The translations under genes were made by a program, and so were the position numbers. Shown here piece after piece: positions 50,969 to 60,343 of a stretch of 64,000 bases of DNA (positions within the stretch are counted from its first letter, which is position 1; each line of letters begins with the position of its first letter). Location of the stretch: contig CAZTXB010000014.1 in NCBI GenBank assembly GCA_964617955.1, forward strand, positions 12,161 through 76,160, read 5' to 3'. Origin of the DNA: JABWCE01 sp964617955. Its GTDB lineage: Bacteria; Bacteroidota; Bacteroidia; NS11-12g; UBA9320. The notes below the pieces were generated by a model. The model made no database searches. It saw only the letters and a program-made list of their open reading frames with translations, and was not told where the DNA came from.

Positions 50969-51270
50969 ATATCTATTCAGCTAAATGTTAAAAATAAATG
51001 GCGAAGATAGGGTAATTTTATTTGCAAATCGGGATACCCAATTTGGGGTGCACTGCTTTCGCGTAAAAACGTGAGAATAGGGAGTGTTGGTGCGATGCAT
51101 TGGTATTCCATGTCAAAGAATCTGCTATTGATTGGAAGTCCAAAAATAATGGAAATTTGAAATGATGAATGAATCATCAACCCATTTCAAAAGCACAAAG
51201 GTTTAGAGTGTTTTTTTTACAGGCTTTGGGTTAAAATTACATTGGTGGCAGCCCTGCCAGGCGAATCTGC
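50969..51270. other. Intergenic region between ricT and holB
   Basis: 302 bases. A 67-codon minus-strand frame (50977-51180) has no family features and I do not call it. TGGCAG (51246-51251) and CTGCCA (51254-51259) form a tight palindrome just after the holB stop, but no T run follows on the minus strand. No promoter or RNA gene is recognised. Confidence 0.4.
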
Positions 51271-52392
51271 TTACTTTTCAAGAAGAATATTTCTCATGTT
51301 CAGTGAAAGATTAAACAGCGAAATTTTAGCATTGGCGTTCCTATCGATATGATAAATGGTATCGTTGATTTTACTATAAATTTTTTCAATTTTCTTTTCG
51401 TTCAAAATCTTGCTGATATTTAGTATAAAATTAGCATTTGATTCAGGCACTCTGGGTTTATGGTCCTTGATATAACGGCAATGCAAGCACTCTCCAAAAA
51501 CATAGAGGCAATTTTCAAGAAATTGCTTTATTTTTTCTCTTCCCTGCCCTGAAGTAAACGTAACCCAGTCGTTTATTTTTTGAATATTGCGGGCATAACA
51601 GTATTGAAGCCATTGCTGCATGCGCTCGGTGTATTCTTTTTCCTCTTCATGCATGAGCTGCTGTGCCAGGCTCATATTGCCCCTGCTCAGATACGCCACC
51701 GTTTCGGCATCTTTTTCGGCCATCTCATAATGTTTCCTTAAATATTCGGTCACGGTTTTAGCCGAATAGGCAGGTACGTTGTAAATTTGGGTTCTCGATA
51801 TGATCGTCGGTAAAATCAAATTAACATCCTCCGTTACTAGAATTAAGTGGGTTTCATCCGGGGGTTCTTCTATGAGCTTGAGAAGTATATTTCCATTTTG
51901 ACCCAAAAATTCGGGAAGCCAAATAAGCATAAATTTTTTACCCCCTTCATACGACTTTAAACTCAGCCTTTTGAGTATATCGCGGCATTCATCTGCACTG
52001 ATATTTCCCTGTTTATTTTGATCTTCTTTCGATTTTATGGCTTCCATCCAATCCTCATAGCTCAAAAATGGGTTGTCAATCAAAGCTTTTCGCCATTCCT
52101 GTATAAAAACGTTGCTCAGCTTCGCTCCGTCGCTGCTGATGATGGGAAAGCTGAAATGCACATCGGGGTGAATAAGCGATTTGTTTTTTGAGCAAGCATC
52201 ACATTCGCCACATGAATCGGTTTCGGTTGGTTTTTCGCATAGCAAATACGACATCATAGCTAAGGCAAGAGCCAATCCGCCATTGCCTTCGGGGCCGTGA
52301 ATAAGAATGGCATGCGGCAATCGCTGTTTTAAGCCGGCCGTTAGCATTCTCGACTTAATTAAACTTCTTCCCGGGATATTCTCAAATCGCAT
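51271..52392 (-). CDS. holB: DNA polymerase III subunit delta'
   Basis: 373 residues. RecA-like fold with a degenerate Walker A, HGPEGNGGLA (32-41): the catalytic lysine is Gly, as expected for delta', which does not hydrolyse ATP. The zinc site is C52, C61, C64 and C67 (CGECDAC). Sensor-like KFMLIWLPEFLGQNGNILLKLIEEPP is conserved. Part of the clamp loader. Order holB-ricT is typical of Bacteroidota. Confidence 0.92.
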   Translation of the reverse strand: MRFENIPGRSLIKSRMLTAGLKQRLPHAILIHGPEGNGGLALALAMMSYLLCEKPTETDSCGECDACSKNKSLIHPDVHFSFPIISSDGAKLSNVFIQEWRKALIDNPFLSYEDWMEAIKSKEDQNKQGNISADECRDILKRLSLKSYEGGKKFMLIWLPEFLGQNGNILLKLIEEPPDETHLILVTEDVNLILPTIISRTQIYNVPAYSAKTVTEYLRKHYEMAEKDAETVAYLSRGNMSLAQQLMHEEEKEYTERMQQWLQYCYARNIQKINDWVTFTSGQGREKIKQFLENCLYVFGECLHCRYIKDHKPRVPESNANFILNISKILNEKKIEKIYSKINDTIYHIDRNANAKISLFNLSLNMRNILLEK

Positions 52393-52433
52393 AGGATTTA
52401 GTAAAAAGTCAAATTTGAGAAATTCTGTCCCAT

Positions 52434-54908
52434 CTATTCAGCGCTTTCAGGCTTTTTTCTTTTTATAAATTGAGATCCAAGAGCTGCTGCCAAAAGTACA
52501 TACATCAAGAGGTTACTCACCAAAGCTAAACTTGAGGCTTGCTTTAAAACCTGAGGTTCAAATCTGAATTCTATTTTGTGGCTTCCGGCAGGGAGGAGCA
52601 TGCCTCTCAAAATATAATTGCACCTGAAGTGAGGCACTTTTTTATTATCGACATATGCCGACCAACCTTTTTTATCGTTGTAGTAAATCTCCGAAAACAC
52701 AGCCAGTTGTGGCGCTTTGGCATTATAGCTGTAAGTGAGCTTATCGGGATGGTAAGAATCCAATAATATGGCATTGGACGAATCATAATCCGGAGTAAAC
52801 CCTTTGAGTTGATCTGCATAGCGCTTATCTACTATGGCGGTATTTTTTGGGTTTATGTCTCCAAGCATTTGTATTTCTTCGTTCGCATCTTTCAAGAGTT
52901 TGTAGTCTCTTACAAACCATGCATTGCCGCAGGCGTCCGGATTTTGGGGGGCAAAAAGCTGACCGGTATTCTGATCTTGCTGTATAAAGTATTTCACATT
53001 GAGCATATTGAAAATGTCCATATCGTTGTTCACAATATGCCATTCAACGACCTCTTGAAAACGGCGGAGTTTTGCAGCGTGATATCCCCCAATGGAGTGG
53101 TGAAAGTAAGAGGCGCTTGCACTGGTAAAGGGATTTTGAGTCACATCGTAAACCCGGTAGTAGCTTTTATCCTTTAATATTTCAAGATCGGCAGGCGAAG
53201 GAGTAGTATTCTGAGCAGTATACGCCTTTTCCTTTTCCCAGCTTTTATCGTTTAAATACCTTCTGTCTACCATCCAAAGATCTACCAAAATCAAAACTCC
53301 AACAATGGCCATGGTATAGTTTCGGTTAAGTTTGCCTTTGAAAAAATACCAGAAGGTGGCAAATCCCGCCGCAATAAAAAAAAGTGATCTCAAAGCGTCC
53401 ATTCTCAAATAGCTTGCCCTGTCACTGATTATGGCATCGTTGGGGGCTACATTTTTTGGATTAGAACTCACAAAATCGGCACCACCGGAGTATAAAATCA
53501 TTAAAATGCAAAAACCTCCCGTAACATACAAGGCTCTCCACAGGGCCTTTTTAACCGCAGCTTGATCTATTTTTTCTTTAAACAGTTCATTCAAAGAAAT
53601 CATTGAGAAAATTGCTACGGCAATTTGTCCGATTACCAATGACATATTCACGGATCGGAACTTGTTGTACAAAGGCAGGTAATGAAATAAAATCTGATTG
53701 AAGGATATAAAGTTTTCGCCTAGGGAGCAAAGCAGGGACAGAATGAGTGCTACAAGCCACCACCACTTAGTTGGGCTTTTGCTGTAAAACATGCCGAAAC
53801 TAAAAAGGAATAAAACCAGAGCGCCGAAATACACAGGACCTGATGTGAAATCGAGAGAGCCCCAGTAAGCCCATGGATTAACTTTTTGAGCCAACAATTG
53901 CTGTGCTTGTTGTGCCTGTCCAGGGTCTGTACTTTGGGCCAACTGCTTCAAAAAATCATAGGTGGCATCGCCTTTGTTTAATTGAGTTCCACCACCCCCT
54001 CCTGCAAAGTTCGGAATAATAATGGTGGGAAGTTCCTCCCATCCCTGGCTCCAGTCAAAGGCATAATCCATATCTAAACCTGTACTTTTCGGTTTTTTTG
54101 ATAAGGTCTTTTTGCCGTCGGCCGTAACCTGTTTAATGGTTAGCTCGGATTGTCCGCGGATGGTTTCTTTTGAATATTCTTCGGTGAGAAGCAATGAAAC
54201 GCTGTTGGTTCCTAAACCTATGAGCGAAGCCCCACAAAACAATCCCACTGCCATTGCAAATGGCTTTAAGGCTTTACTTTTAAATGCAGCAACTGCCTCA
54301 GCTATCATCCAAAGTCCAAGAATCAATCCCAGGTAATACGTAATTTGAAAGTGATTGGATTGCAATTGAAGGGCCATGGCCGCTGTGGTTACCCCTGCGC
54401 CGATGAGCCATTTTTTATTTAAAAGCAATTTGAAACCGGCCAGAAGCAGAGGAGCATACCCTATGGCATATAGTTTGGTGTTATGCCCTGCCTCAATTAA
54501 AATAATATTGTAACTTGAAAAGGCGTAAGCTATCCCTCCAATGGCTGCAATCCACGGGTTCACTCCAAAAGTCAGAAGTAAAACAAAGGCGCATACCATG
54601 CCCACAAACAGCATATTTACAGGATGGGTAAACAGACTTATTTTGCGAAGATATTTTGCATAATTGTTGGGAGGTTCGTAGGAAATTTGATAAGTAGGCA
54701 TGCCACCAAACATGGAGTTGGTCCAAAGGGGCCCATGCCCTTCTTTGGCTTTATAATCCTGAATTTCTTTGGAGGCCCCACTGTATTGCTGAATATCACC
54801 CTGGCGCACCACCTTGCCATTGAAAGCCGGGGCCATATAAACGGCCGTTAACAAAGCGAAAATCGCAATAGGAATCAGGTACTGTAAATACTTTTTGTAG
54901 GCGTTCAT
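52434..54908 (-). CDS. YfhO-family membrane protein
   Basis: 824 residues with about a dozen transmembrane helices in the first two-thirds (FALLTAVYMAPAFNGKVV, LFVGMVCAFVLLLTFGVNPW and others) and a large extracytoplasmic region near QTGQLFAPQNPDACGNAWF, plus a final helix and a basic end. The start motif APAFNGKVVRQGDIQQYSG is the family's substrate-side loop. YfhO proteins resemble GT-C glycosyltransferases and modify lipoteichoic acids in Firmicutes; in Bacteroidota the acceptor is unknown. It has its own consensus promoter. Confidence 0.9.
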   Translation of the reverse strand: MNAYKKYLQYLIPIAIFALLTAVYMAPAFNGKVVRQGDIQQYSGASKEIQDYKAKEGHGPLWTNSMFGGMPTYQISYEPPNNYAKYLRKISLFTHPVNMLFVGMVCAFVLLLTFGVNPWIAAIGGIAYAFSSYNIILIEAGHNTKLYAIGYAPLLLAGFKLLLNKKWLIGAGVTTAAMALQLQSNHFQITYYLGLILGLWMIAEAVAAFKSKALKPFAMAVGLFCGASLIGLGTNSVSLLLTEEYSKETIRGQSELTIKQVTADGKKTLSKKPKSTGLDMDYAFDWSQGWEELPTIIIPNFAGGGGGTQLNKGDATYDFLKQLAQSTDPGQAQQAQQLLAQKVNPWAYWGSLDFTSGPVYFGALVLFLFSFGMFYSKSPTKWWWLVALILSLLCSLGENFISFNQILFHYLPLYNKFRSVNMSLVIGQIAVAIFSMISLNELFKEKIDQAAVKKALWRALYVTGGFCILMILYSGGADFVSSNPKNVAPNDAIISDRASYLRMDALRSLFFIAAGFATFWYFFKGKLNRNYTMAIVGVLILVDLWMVDRRYLNDKSWEKEKAYTAQNTTPSPADLEILKDKSYYRVYDVTQNPFTSASASYFHHSIGGYHAAKLRRFQEVVEWHIVNNDMDIFNMLNVKYFIQQDQNTGQLFAPQNPDACGNAWFVRDYKLLKDANEEIQMLGDINPKNTAIVDKRYADQLKGFTPDYDSSNAILLDSYHPDKLTYSYNAKAPQLAVFSEIYYNDKKGWSAYVDNKKVPHFRCNYILRGMLLPAGSHKIEFRFEPQVLKQASSLALVSNLLMYVLLAAALGSQFIKRKKPESAE

Positions 54909-55288
54909 TTATTTTTATGATAGAGGCACAAACATAAATCAAATACCGCAATGGGCAAAGTGTAAATTAATCCTTTGAAGCAGGCTGTTTCTTAAAAATA
55001 AGCCCTCTAAAGAGCCAATTTAAAATACATCAATGCCTTATAGCTCGGTGGATTCTTAGCCAAATTCAACTCAGGATTTATGCGTATCCTTAACAGGATG
55101 AAACGTGAGTTTACAGGAATTATTTATGCGGACTCAAAAAAAACAACAGCTTAAAAAGTGGGAAATTTCTTTCCATCATTTCTAACCCTCCACACCTAAA
55201 TATTATGTGCAAAACCCGTTAAGAAATATTTCATCAAAAAAAGAAGGAGTAAGCCAGTGTATTTCTATCTTCGCGAAACTTCTTAACT
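54909..55288. other. Intergenic region between yfhO and glutamine synthetase (divergent)
   Basis: 380 bases. The minus-strand promoter for yfhO lies at 54929-54959. On the plus strand TATCTTCG (about 55267) is a near match to a -7 box, 14 bases before the glnN ATG. No repeat, RNA gene or ORF is recognised elsewhere. Confidence 0.5.
54929..54959 (-). promoter_or_regulatory. Promoter of the yfhO gene
   Basis: Minus strand: TTTG (54959-54956), a 19-base spacer, TATGTTTG (54936-54929). An ideal consensus; predicted start near 54922 and ATG at 54908. Confidence 0.65.
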
Positions 55289-57460
55289 ATGCGTTTCCAA
55301 GCCATACAAACCGCGCAATCGCGCAAAATTTCTCAAGTAAAAACTGACATCTCCGACATCCCTGCTCTTTTTGGTTCTAACGTTTTCGGACACGATGCCA
55401 TGAAAGAATACATGGGAAAAGAAGCCTTCAAGGCCGTGAATGAAGCCATTAAAACCGGCCGACCCATTCAGCGGGATGTAGCACAAAAAATTGCCGATGG
55501 AATGAAACAATGGGCTCTTGAAAAAGGAGCTACCTCTTTCAGTCACTGGTTTCAGCCCCTCACCGGATTGACCGCCGAAAAACACGATTCGTTTTTTGAA
55601 GTTTGGGGAGGTAAGGCCATTGAGAAATTTTCGGCCGGTTCGCTGGTGCAACAAGAGCCCGATGCGAGCAGCTTGCCTAGTGGCGGACTGCGCAACACTT
55701 TTGAAGCCAGAGGTTACACCGCATGGGACCCCTCATCACCTGCTTTCATTCTTGAAAAAGCTTCCGGGAAAACCCTTTGCATCCCCACCATCTTTGTATC
55801 CTATCATGGAGAGGCACTGGATTATAAGGCCCCTTTATTAAAAACCATGGCCATCTTAAATAAGGCAGCCACTGAGGTCTGCAATTATTTCGATAAAGAA
55901 GTAAAAAATGTTGGGGCAAGTTTGGGTATTGAGCAGGAATATTTTTTAGTAGACAAGGCGCTTTTTGATGCCAGACCTGATTTGGTAATGACCGGTCGCA
56001 CGGTTTTTGGCCATGCACCGGCACGAGGACAACAAATGGACGACCATTATTTTGGTGCCATTCCGTCGAGGGTATTTAACTTTATGTACGATCTCGAGCT
56101 GGAATCCATGAAACTGGGTATCCCCTTGAGAACCCGGCACAATGAGGTTGCGCCCGGTCAATACGAATGTGCCCCTATGTTTGAAGAAATTAACCTGGCA
56201 GTTGACCACAACCAACTCCTTATGGATTTAATGGAAGAACTTGGGCGCAAACACGGATTTAAAGCGCTGCTGCACGAAAAACCGTTTGCTGGAATTAACG
56301 GCTCGGGAAAGCACAACAACTGGAGCTTAATTACCGATACAGGGGTTAATTTGTTGTCGCCCGGCAGCGACCCAAATTCCAACTTACAATTCCTTACTTT
56401 TTTCATCAATACCATCAAGGCTTTTCACGACAGTGCACCCATTTTACGGGCAAGCATAGCCAGTGCCAGCAACGATCATCGCCTGGGTGCAAACGAAGCT
56501 CCACCGGCCATCATGTCGGTTTTTATCGGCAGTACACTCACTAAGGTGTTAAACGATTTTAAAACCAACAAAAAAGCTTCGGGTCAAAACAACGACAACC
56601 AGGTAATTTCGGTTCACAATCTCCCCGAAATCTTAAAGGACAATACCGACCGTAACCGCACCTCACCTTTTGCCTTTACAGGAAATAAATTTGAATTCAG
56701 AGCTGTTGGCTCAACCGAAAATTGCGGCAGGCCTATGATCGTGTTGAATGCCGCCATGGCCAATCAACTGATACAGTTTAAAAAGGATGTGGATGGCCTC
56801 ATAAAAAAGAAGAAGAAAACTGAAGATGCCATTTTTGAAGTCTTGAAATCTTACCTAAAATCATCGGAGAAAGTATTGTTTGAGGGAAACGGTTACAGCG
56901 ATGAATGGGCCGCCGAGGCGGAGAAGCGCGGATTACCAAATGTAAAGAATACGGTAGACGCCCTAGATTCATATTTAAGCAAATCGGCTGAAGATATTTT
57001 TGTGAAAAACGGTATTTTCACCAAAGCCGAATTGCACGCCCGATATGAGATTAAGCTTGAAGATTACATTAAAAAAATTCAAATAGAAGGCCGCATTATG
57101 GATGAGCTGGCTTATACCCATATCTTACCTGCGGCACTGACTTACCAAAAACAATTGGCCGACACCATCAATTCAATGCTGGCAGCAGGAGCAACAAAAG
57201 CATCGGTAAAGGGACTATTGGAGCTTTTGAATGATATAACTGCTCATAGCAACGGTTTAAAAGGCGCTACCGACAGAATGGTGAACGAGAGAAAAGTGGC
57301 CAACGCCACTGAGGGCTCTAAGAAAAAAGCCGAAGCTTATTGTAAAAAGGTAAAACCCCTTTTTGATGAAATAAGAAAACACGCCGACAACCTGGAACAT
57401 TTGGTTGATGACGAGCTTTGGAAATTGCCGAAATACAGGGAATTGTTGTTTGTGAGGTAA
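55289..57460 (+). CDS. glnN: Glutamine synthetase type III
   Basis: 723 residues, the length of GSIII. Signatures include FSHWFQPLTGLTAEKHDSF, GIEQEYFLVDK, RHNEVAPGQYECAP, GINGSGKHNNWS and NKFEFRAVGST (metal- and ammonia-site segments), plus SIASASNDHRLGANEAPPAI. Makes glutamine from glutamate, ammonia and ATP; in Bacteroidota it is a main nitrogen-assimilation enzyme. No regulator of the PII type is adjacent. Confidence 0.95.
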   Translation: MRFQAIQTAQSRKISQVKTDISDIPALFGSNVFGHDAMKEYMGKEAFKAVNEAIKTGRPIQRDVAQKIADGMKQWALEKGATSFSHWFQPLTGLTAEKHDSFFEVWGGKAIEKFSAGSLVQQEPDASSLPSGGLRNTFEARGYTAWDPSSPAFILEKASGKTLCIPTIFVSYHGEALDYKAPLLKTMAILNKAATEVCNYFDKEVKNVGASLGIEQEYFLVDKALFDARPDLVMTGRTVFGHAPARGQQMDDHYFGAIPSRVFNFMYDLELESMKLGIPLRTRHNEVAPGQYECAPMFEEINLAVDHNQLLMDLMEELGRKHGFKALLHEKPFAGINGSGKHNNWSLITDTGVNLLSPGSDPNSNLQFLTFFINTIKAFHDSAPILRASIASASNDHRLGANEAPPAIMSVFIGSTLTKVLNDFKTNKKASGQNNDNQVISVHNLPEILKDNTDRNRTSPFAFTGNKFEFRAVGSTENCGRPMIVLNAAMANQLIQFKKDVDGLIKKKKKTEDAIFEVLKSYLKSSEKVLFEGNGYSDEWAAEAEKRGLPNVKNTVDALDSYLSKSAEDIFVKNGIFTKAELHARYEIKLEDYIKKIQIEGRIMDELAYTHILPAALTYQKQLADTINSMLAAGATKASVKGLLELLNDITAHSNGLKGATDRMVNERKVANATEGSKKKAEAYCKKVKPLFDEIRKHADNLEHLVDDELWKLPKYRELLFVR

Positions 57461-57515
57461 AAATTGTCTAAAAAATTTAAGTCAGCGGTGATTGGTAACA
57501 ATGTGTCTATACCTC

Positions 57516-60332
57516 TTATCTTATTATCTCCAATGTGCCTTGTTGTGCATAATGTTTGCCATTTCTGTCCTGGGCTTTTACAGCATAATAAAAAATCTCA
57601 CCTAACTTAGGTATGTTTCCAAGGTATGAACCGTCCCAATTGTCGTTTTGATTTTCGGATTCAAATACTTTTTCTCCCCAGCGATTAAAAATGATAAGTT
57701 TAAAGTTTATTAGCCCAAACGTGGCTAACGAAAACTCATCATTTAAACCATCCCCATTTGGACTGAATGCGTTTGGCACAAACAATTTTGGCAGGTAGTT
57801 TAAACACATTGCATTGCTCGAACTAATTTCACCTGGCATATTGTTTCCAAAGGCAATAACGCGATAACATTTTTCCAATTGACCCTCTGCCATAAACATT
57901 TCATCCCTATAATCGGATGATTTACCATTAATTGTTATCAGGTTATCCCAGATCCCCTGAACAGCATTAAAACTTTGAATGGTATAGGATTTAACGCCCC
58001 CCGGCCATTGCTCATAACCTGTCCAACTCAAAGTGCTGTATTTATTTTCAATATTTGAGCCTTTTAATAAAATGGTTTTCCCTGTATTGCTCAGACCGCT
58101 ATATCGGTTGCATTGGTCTACTGCTTTTATTTGAAAGCTAAATGTTCCTTTCTCCGAATTTTTGTCATTATAAAAGGTATCTATAACCGAACCATCCATA
58201 ACTCTATCTTTAAATATTAAGTAGTGTTTAGCTAGAGGTACTCTGAGCCAGCTAATTTGTGGTCTCTCATCCTCCAATAAGGTAGCTGCAATTAGAGTTG
58301 GGTGATAGGTTGAATCGAAACCCTTAATTAAAGCAATCGTTTTTATGGATTGGGTAATACACCCTGTTGGCCCGTAAAGGCTTTGGGTCACATTAAAATT
58401 ACCATCATTGAGGTAGTTTGTTTTTACCTCTTCCTTTTTCGATACCTTACTCTCTCCATTACCAAAATCCCATTTCACACTATCCAAATTGGCTAAATAA
58501 CTGTTTTTGAAGGTTACCACCTGTGGACTGCAGATTTTCTCAGGATTGTAAGTAAAACCGGGTTGGGGAGCCTCTAAGATTTTTACTTTTTTTGAAAGTG
58601 TCAAAGTGTCTTTGCATTGCCCGTTATTAAATATTAGGCTTATCTTATAATCTCCAGCCTGGGTATAAATGTGGGTTGGGCTTTTGAGTGGCAATGTTTT
58701 ACCGCTAATCAGTGTATCATGCCCATCGCCGAAATACCAGTAACTCAAATAGGAGCTTGTTTTCACAGGACTTACGCTTTGGTCATTAAATTTAAAACCA
58801 AGCCATTGGCAGCCAATGGTATCTGTCGTGGAGAAGTATGCTTTTGGAGGGGCAAATATTTCAATTGAATCTAATAAGCATACATCCGGATAATCGCCTG
58901 ACACAGCTGTTAACTTATAATAATGTTTGCCAGGCTTGAGTTGAGTTTTAAAACTATCCAAGTTTTGTTTGCTTGTATATACCACCTTGTTATCTATTGT
59001 GAGGATTCCATTTTTATAAAAACTATCCAAAAAACTATAAAAAGTAACAGCCCCTTTGCAATTTTTAATTGCTTTAATCGAACTTGGCCTATAAAGCGAT
59101 AAGAAATTAGAAAAGGCTGAATGAAAAATTAAATCTTTGTTGCTAATTAATTGAACCTTGTCCTGAAAATTACAACCTTTGCCAAAAACATTTGGATTAT
59201 GAATTTGACTTAAATAATAACTTTGGTCTCTGTATAAAACGCTACTATTCGCCCATCCAAAATTTAATTTACCATCATTCGACATTCTTGAATATTGAGG
59301 GGTATATGCCTGAATACCGTAGGTAGAATCTATCCAGTAATAACGTTTATTATTGTATAAATCTAACTGCACCATAGTTTTGTCACTTATATTTAGAAAG
59401 TATTTATCGTAATTAATAAAATTTATGTATAATAAAGAATCGTTTGGGGAAAAAGAAAATCCGCCTGGAGACGCTGTGGGGTAGAAAATCTCATTATAGA
59501 ATTTCAACATATCGATTGTTTTGTTGTAGCTTAGTTTGCCGTTTATGTTATCAAAATTGTATAAAGTTAACTCTAAGTCTTCTCGATAAAACTTTAGAGC
59601 ATTAACATTTTTTCTATTATAGCTTAAGAGCCTTTTTCCGCTCGATGAGATATAACAATCTATTGGAAGATGGCAATTTTCATTACCAGAACTTAGGCTG
59701 TCATGCAGATTGATGCCCTTGCTGTCAATTCTAAATATATAATAATACTTGATACCCTTTGCAATTAACCAGTATCCCTTTAAATTTTCGAACGGGACGA
59801 TGATTTGGTTAATTAAGGGCTTATTTGACACTAAATAATAGGATTCTGAACTAAAGCCTCCTCTATTATTATTTACAGTATCATCCAATATCCGGTAAGC
59901 TAGTCTTATATGATTAAAGGTAGTGTCTTTATAATACGGTACCTTAGTAGGAAATGAGTTAAATACATAGTATTGGTAGGGTTTTATTTTTGTAGGGCAT
60001 GCAATGACATGAAAAAGGCAGGATGAGCTCATTGATCCCCGATAATCACCCAAATCTTTTCTAAAACGGCTATTTTTCAAATAATTGCCATTTTTATCAT
60101 AACAACTGTCCCATGAAAGATTATATTTTATTTTTCCGTTACTGTCATGGATTGAAAACTGGCCTCCAAATCCTCTATTTTTTTCTTCAATAATAACATT
60201 ATCTGAACCACAATATCTCAATAAACTATAAACTTTAAGGCCATTAATATGCCATTCATTGGGTATTTGGGCTTGGGCATTTAAGCCAATGAGAAATAAA
60301 ACAAGCAAACAGAAAATTCCGGGTAATTTCAT
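57516..60332 (-). CDS. Secreted PKD protein with CHU_C (T9SS type B) domain
   Basis: 938 residues from ATG 60332 (a TTG two codons earlier is possible). Signal peptide MKLPGIFCLLVLFLIGLNAQAQ. Residues about 25-440 are a beta-propeller-like region with scattered Tyr and Asp. Two PKD domains follow (about 495-590 with YWYFGDGHDT and 595-665 with KWDFGNGES), then a fibronectin-like part (about 680-845), then CHU_C (FVPNAFSPNGDGLNDEFSL, FNRWGEKVFES, NWDGSYLGN). 11 bases downstream of the subtilisin-like gene on the same strand, so likely co-transcribed and exported together. Confidence 0.9.
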   Translation of the reverse strand: MKLPGIFCLLVLFLIGLNAQAQIPNEWHINGLKVYSLLRYCGSDNVIIEEKNRGFGGQFSIHDSNGKIKYNLSWDSCYDKNGNYLKNSRFRKDLGDYRGSMSSSCLFHVIACPTKIKPYQYYVFNSFPTKVPYYKDTTFNHIRLAYRILDDTVNNNRGGFSSESYYLVSNKPLINQIIVPFENLKGYWLIAKGIKYYYIFRIDSKGINLHDSLSSGNENCHLPIDCYISSSGKRLLSYNRKNVNALKFYREDLELTLYNFDNINGKLSYNKTIDMLKFYNEIFYPTASPGGFSFSPNDSLLYINFINYDKYFLNISDKTMVQLDLYNNKRYYWIDSTYGIQAYTPQYSRMSNDGKLNFGWANSSVLYRDQSYYLSQIHNPNVFGKGCNFQDKVQLISNKDLIFHSAFSNFLSLYRPSSIKAIKNCKGAVTFYSFLDSFYKNGILTIDNKVVYTSKQNLDSFKTQLKPGKHYYKLTAVSGDYPDVCLLDSIEIFAPPKAYFSTTDTIGCQWLGFKFNDQSVSPVKTSSYLSYWYFGDGHDTLISGKTLPLKSPTHIYTQAGDYKISLIFNNGQCKDTLTLSKKVKILEAPQPGFTYNPEKICSPQVVTFKNSYLANLDSVKWDFGNGESKVSKKEEVKTNYLNDGNFNVTQSLYGPTGCITQSIKTIALIKGFDSTYHPTLIAATLLEDERPQISWLRVPLAKHYLIFKDRVMDGSVIDTFYNDKNSEKGTFSFQIKAVDQCNRYSGLSNTGKTILLKGSNIENKYSTLSWTGYEQWPGGVKSYTIQSFNAVQGIWDNLITINGKSSDYRDEMFMAEGQLEKCYRVIAFGNNMPGEISSSNAMCLNYLPKLFVPNAFSPNGDGLNDEFSLATFGLINFKLIIFNRWGEKVFESENQNDNWDGSYLGNIPKLGEIFYYAVKAQDRNGKHYAQQGTLEIIR

Positions 60333-60343
60333 TGTCAAATAAA

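Noticed and set aside
50977..51180. 67-codon minus-strand frame between holB and ricT, considered as a gldH-like or small gene
   Set aside because: No signal peptide, lipobox or family motif; composition looks non-coding.
51246..51259. TGGCAG/CTGCCA palindrome as terminator of holB
   Set aside because: No T run follows on the minus strand and the loop would be very small.
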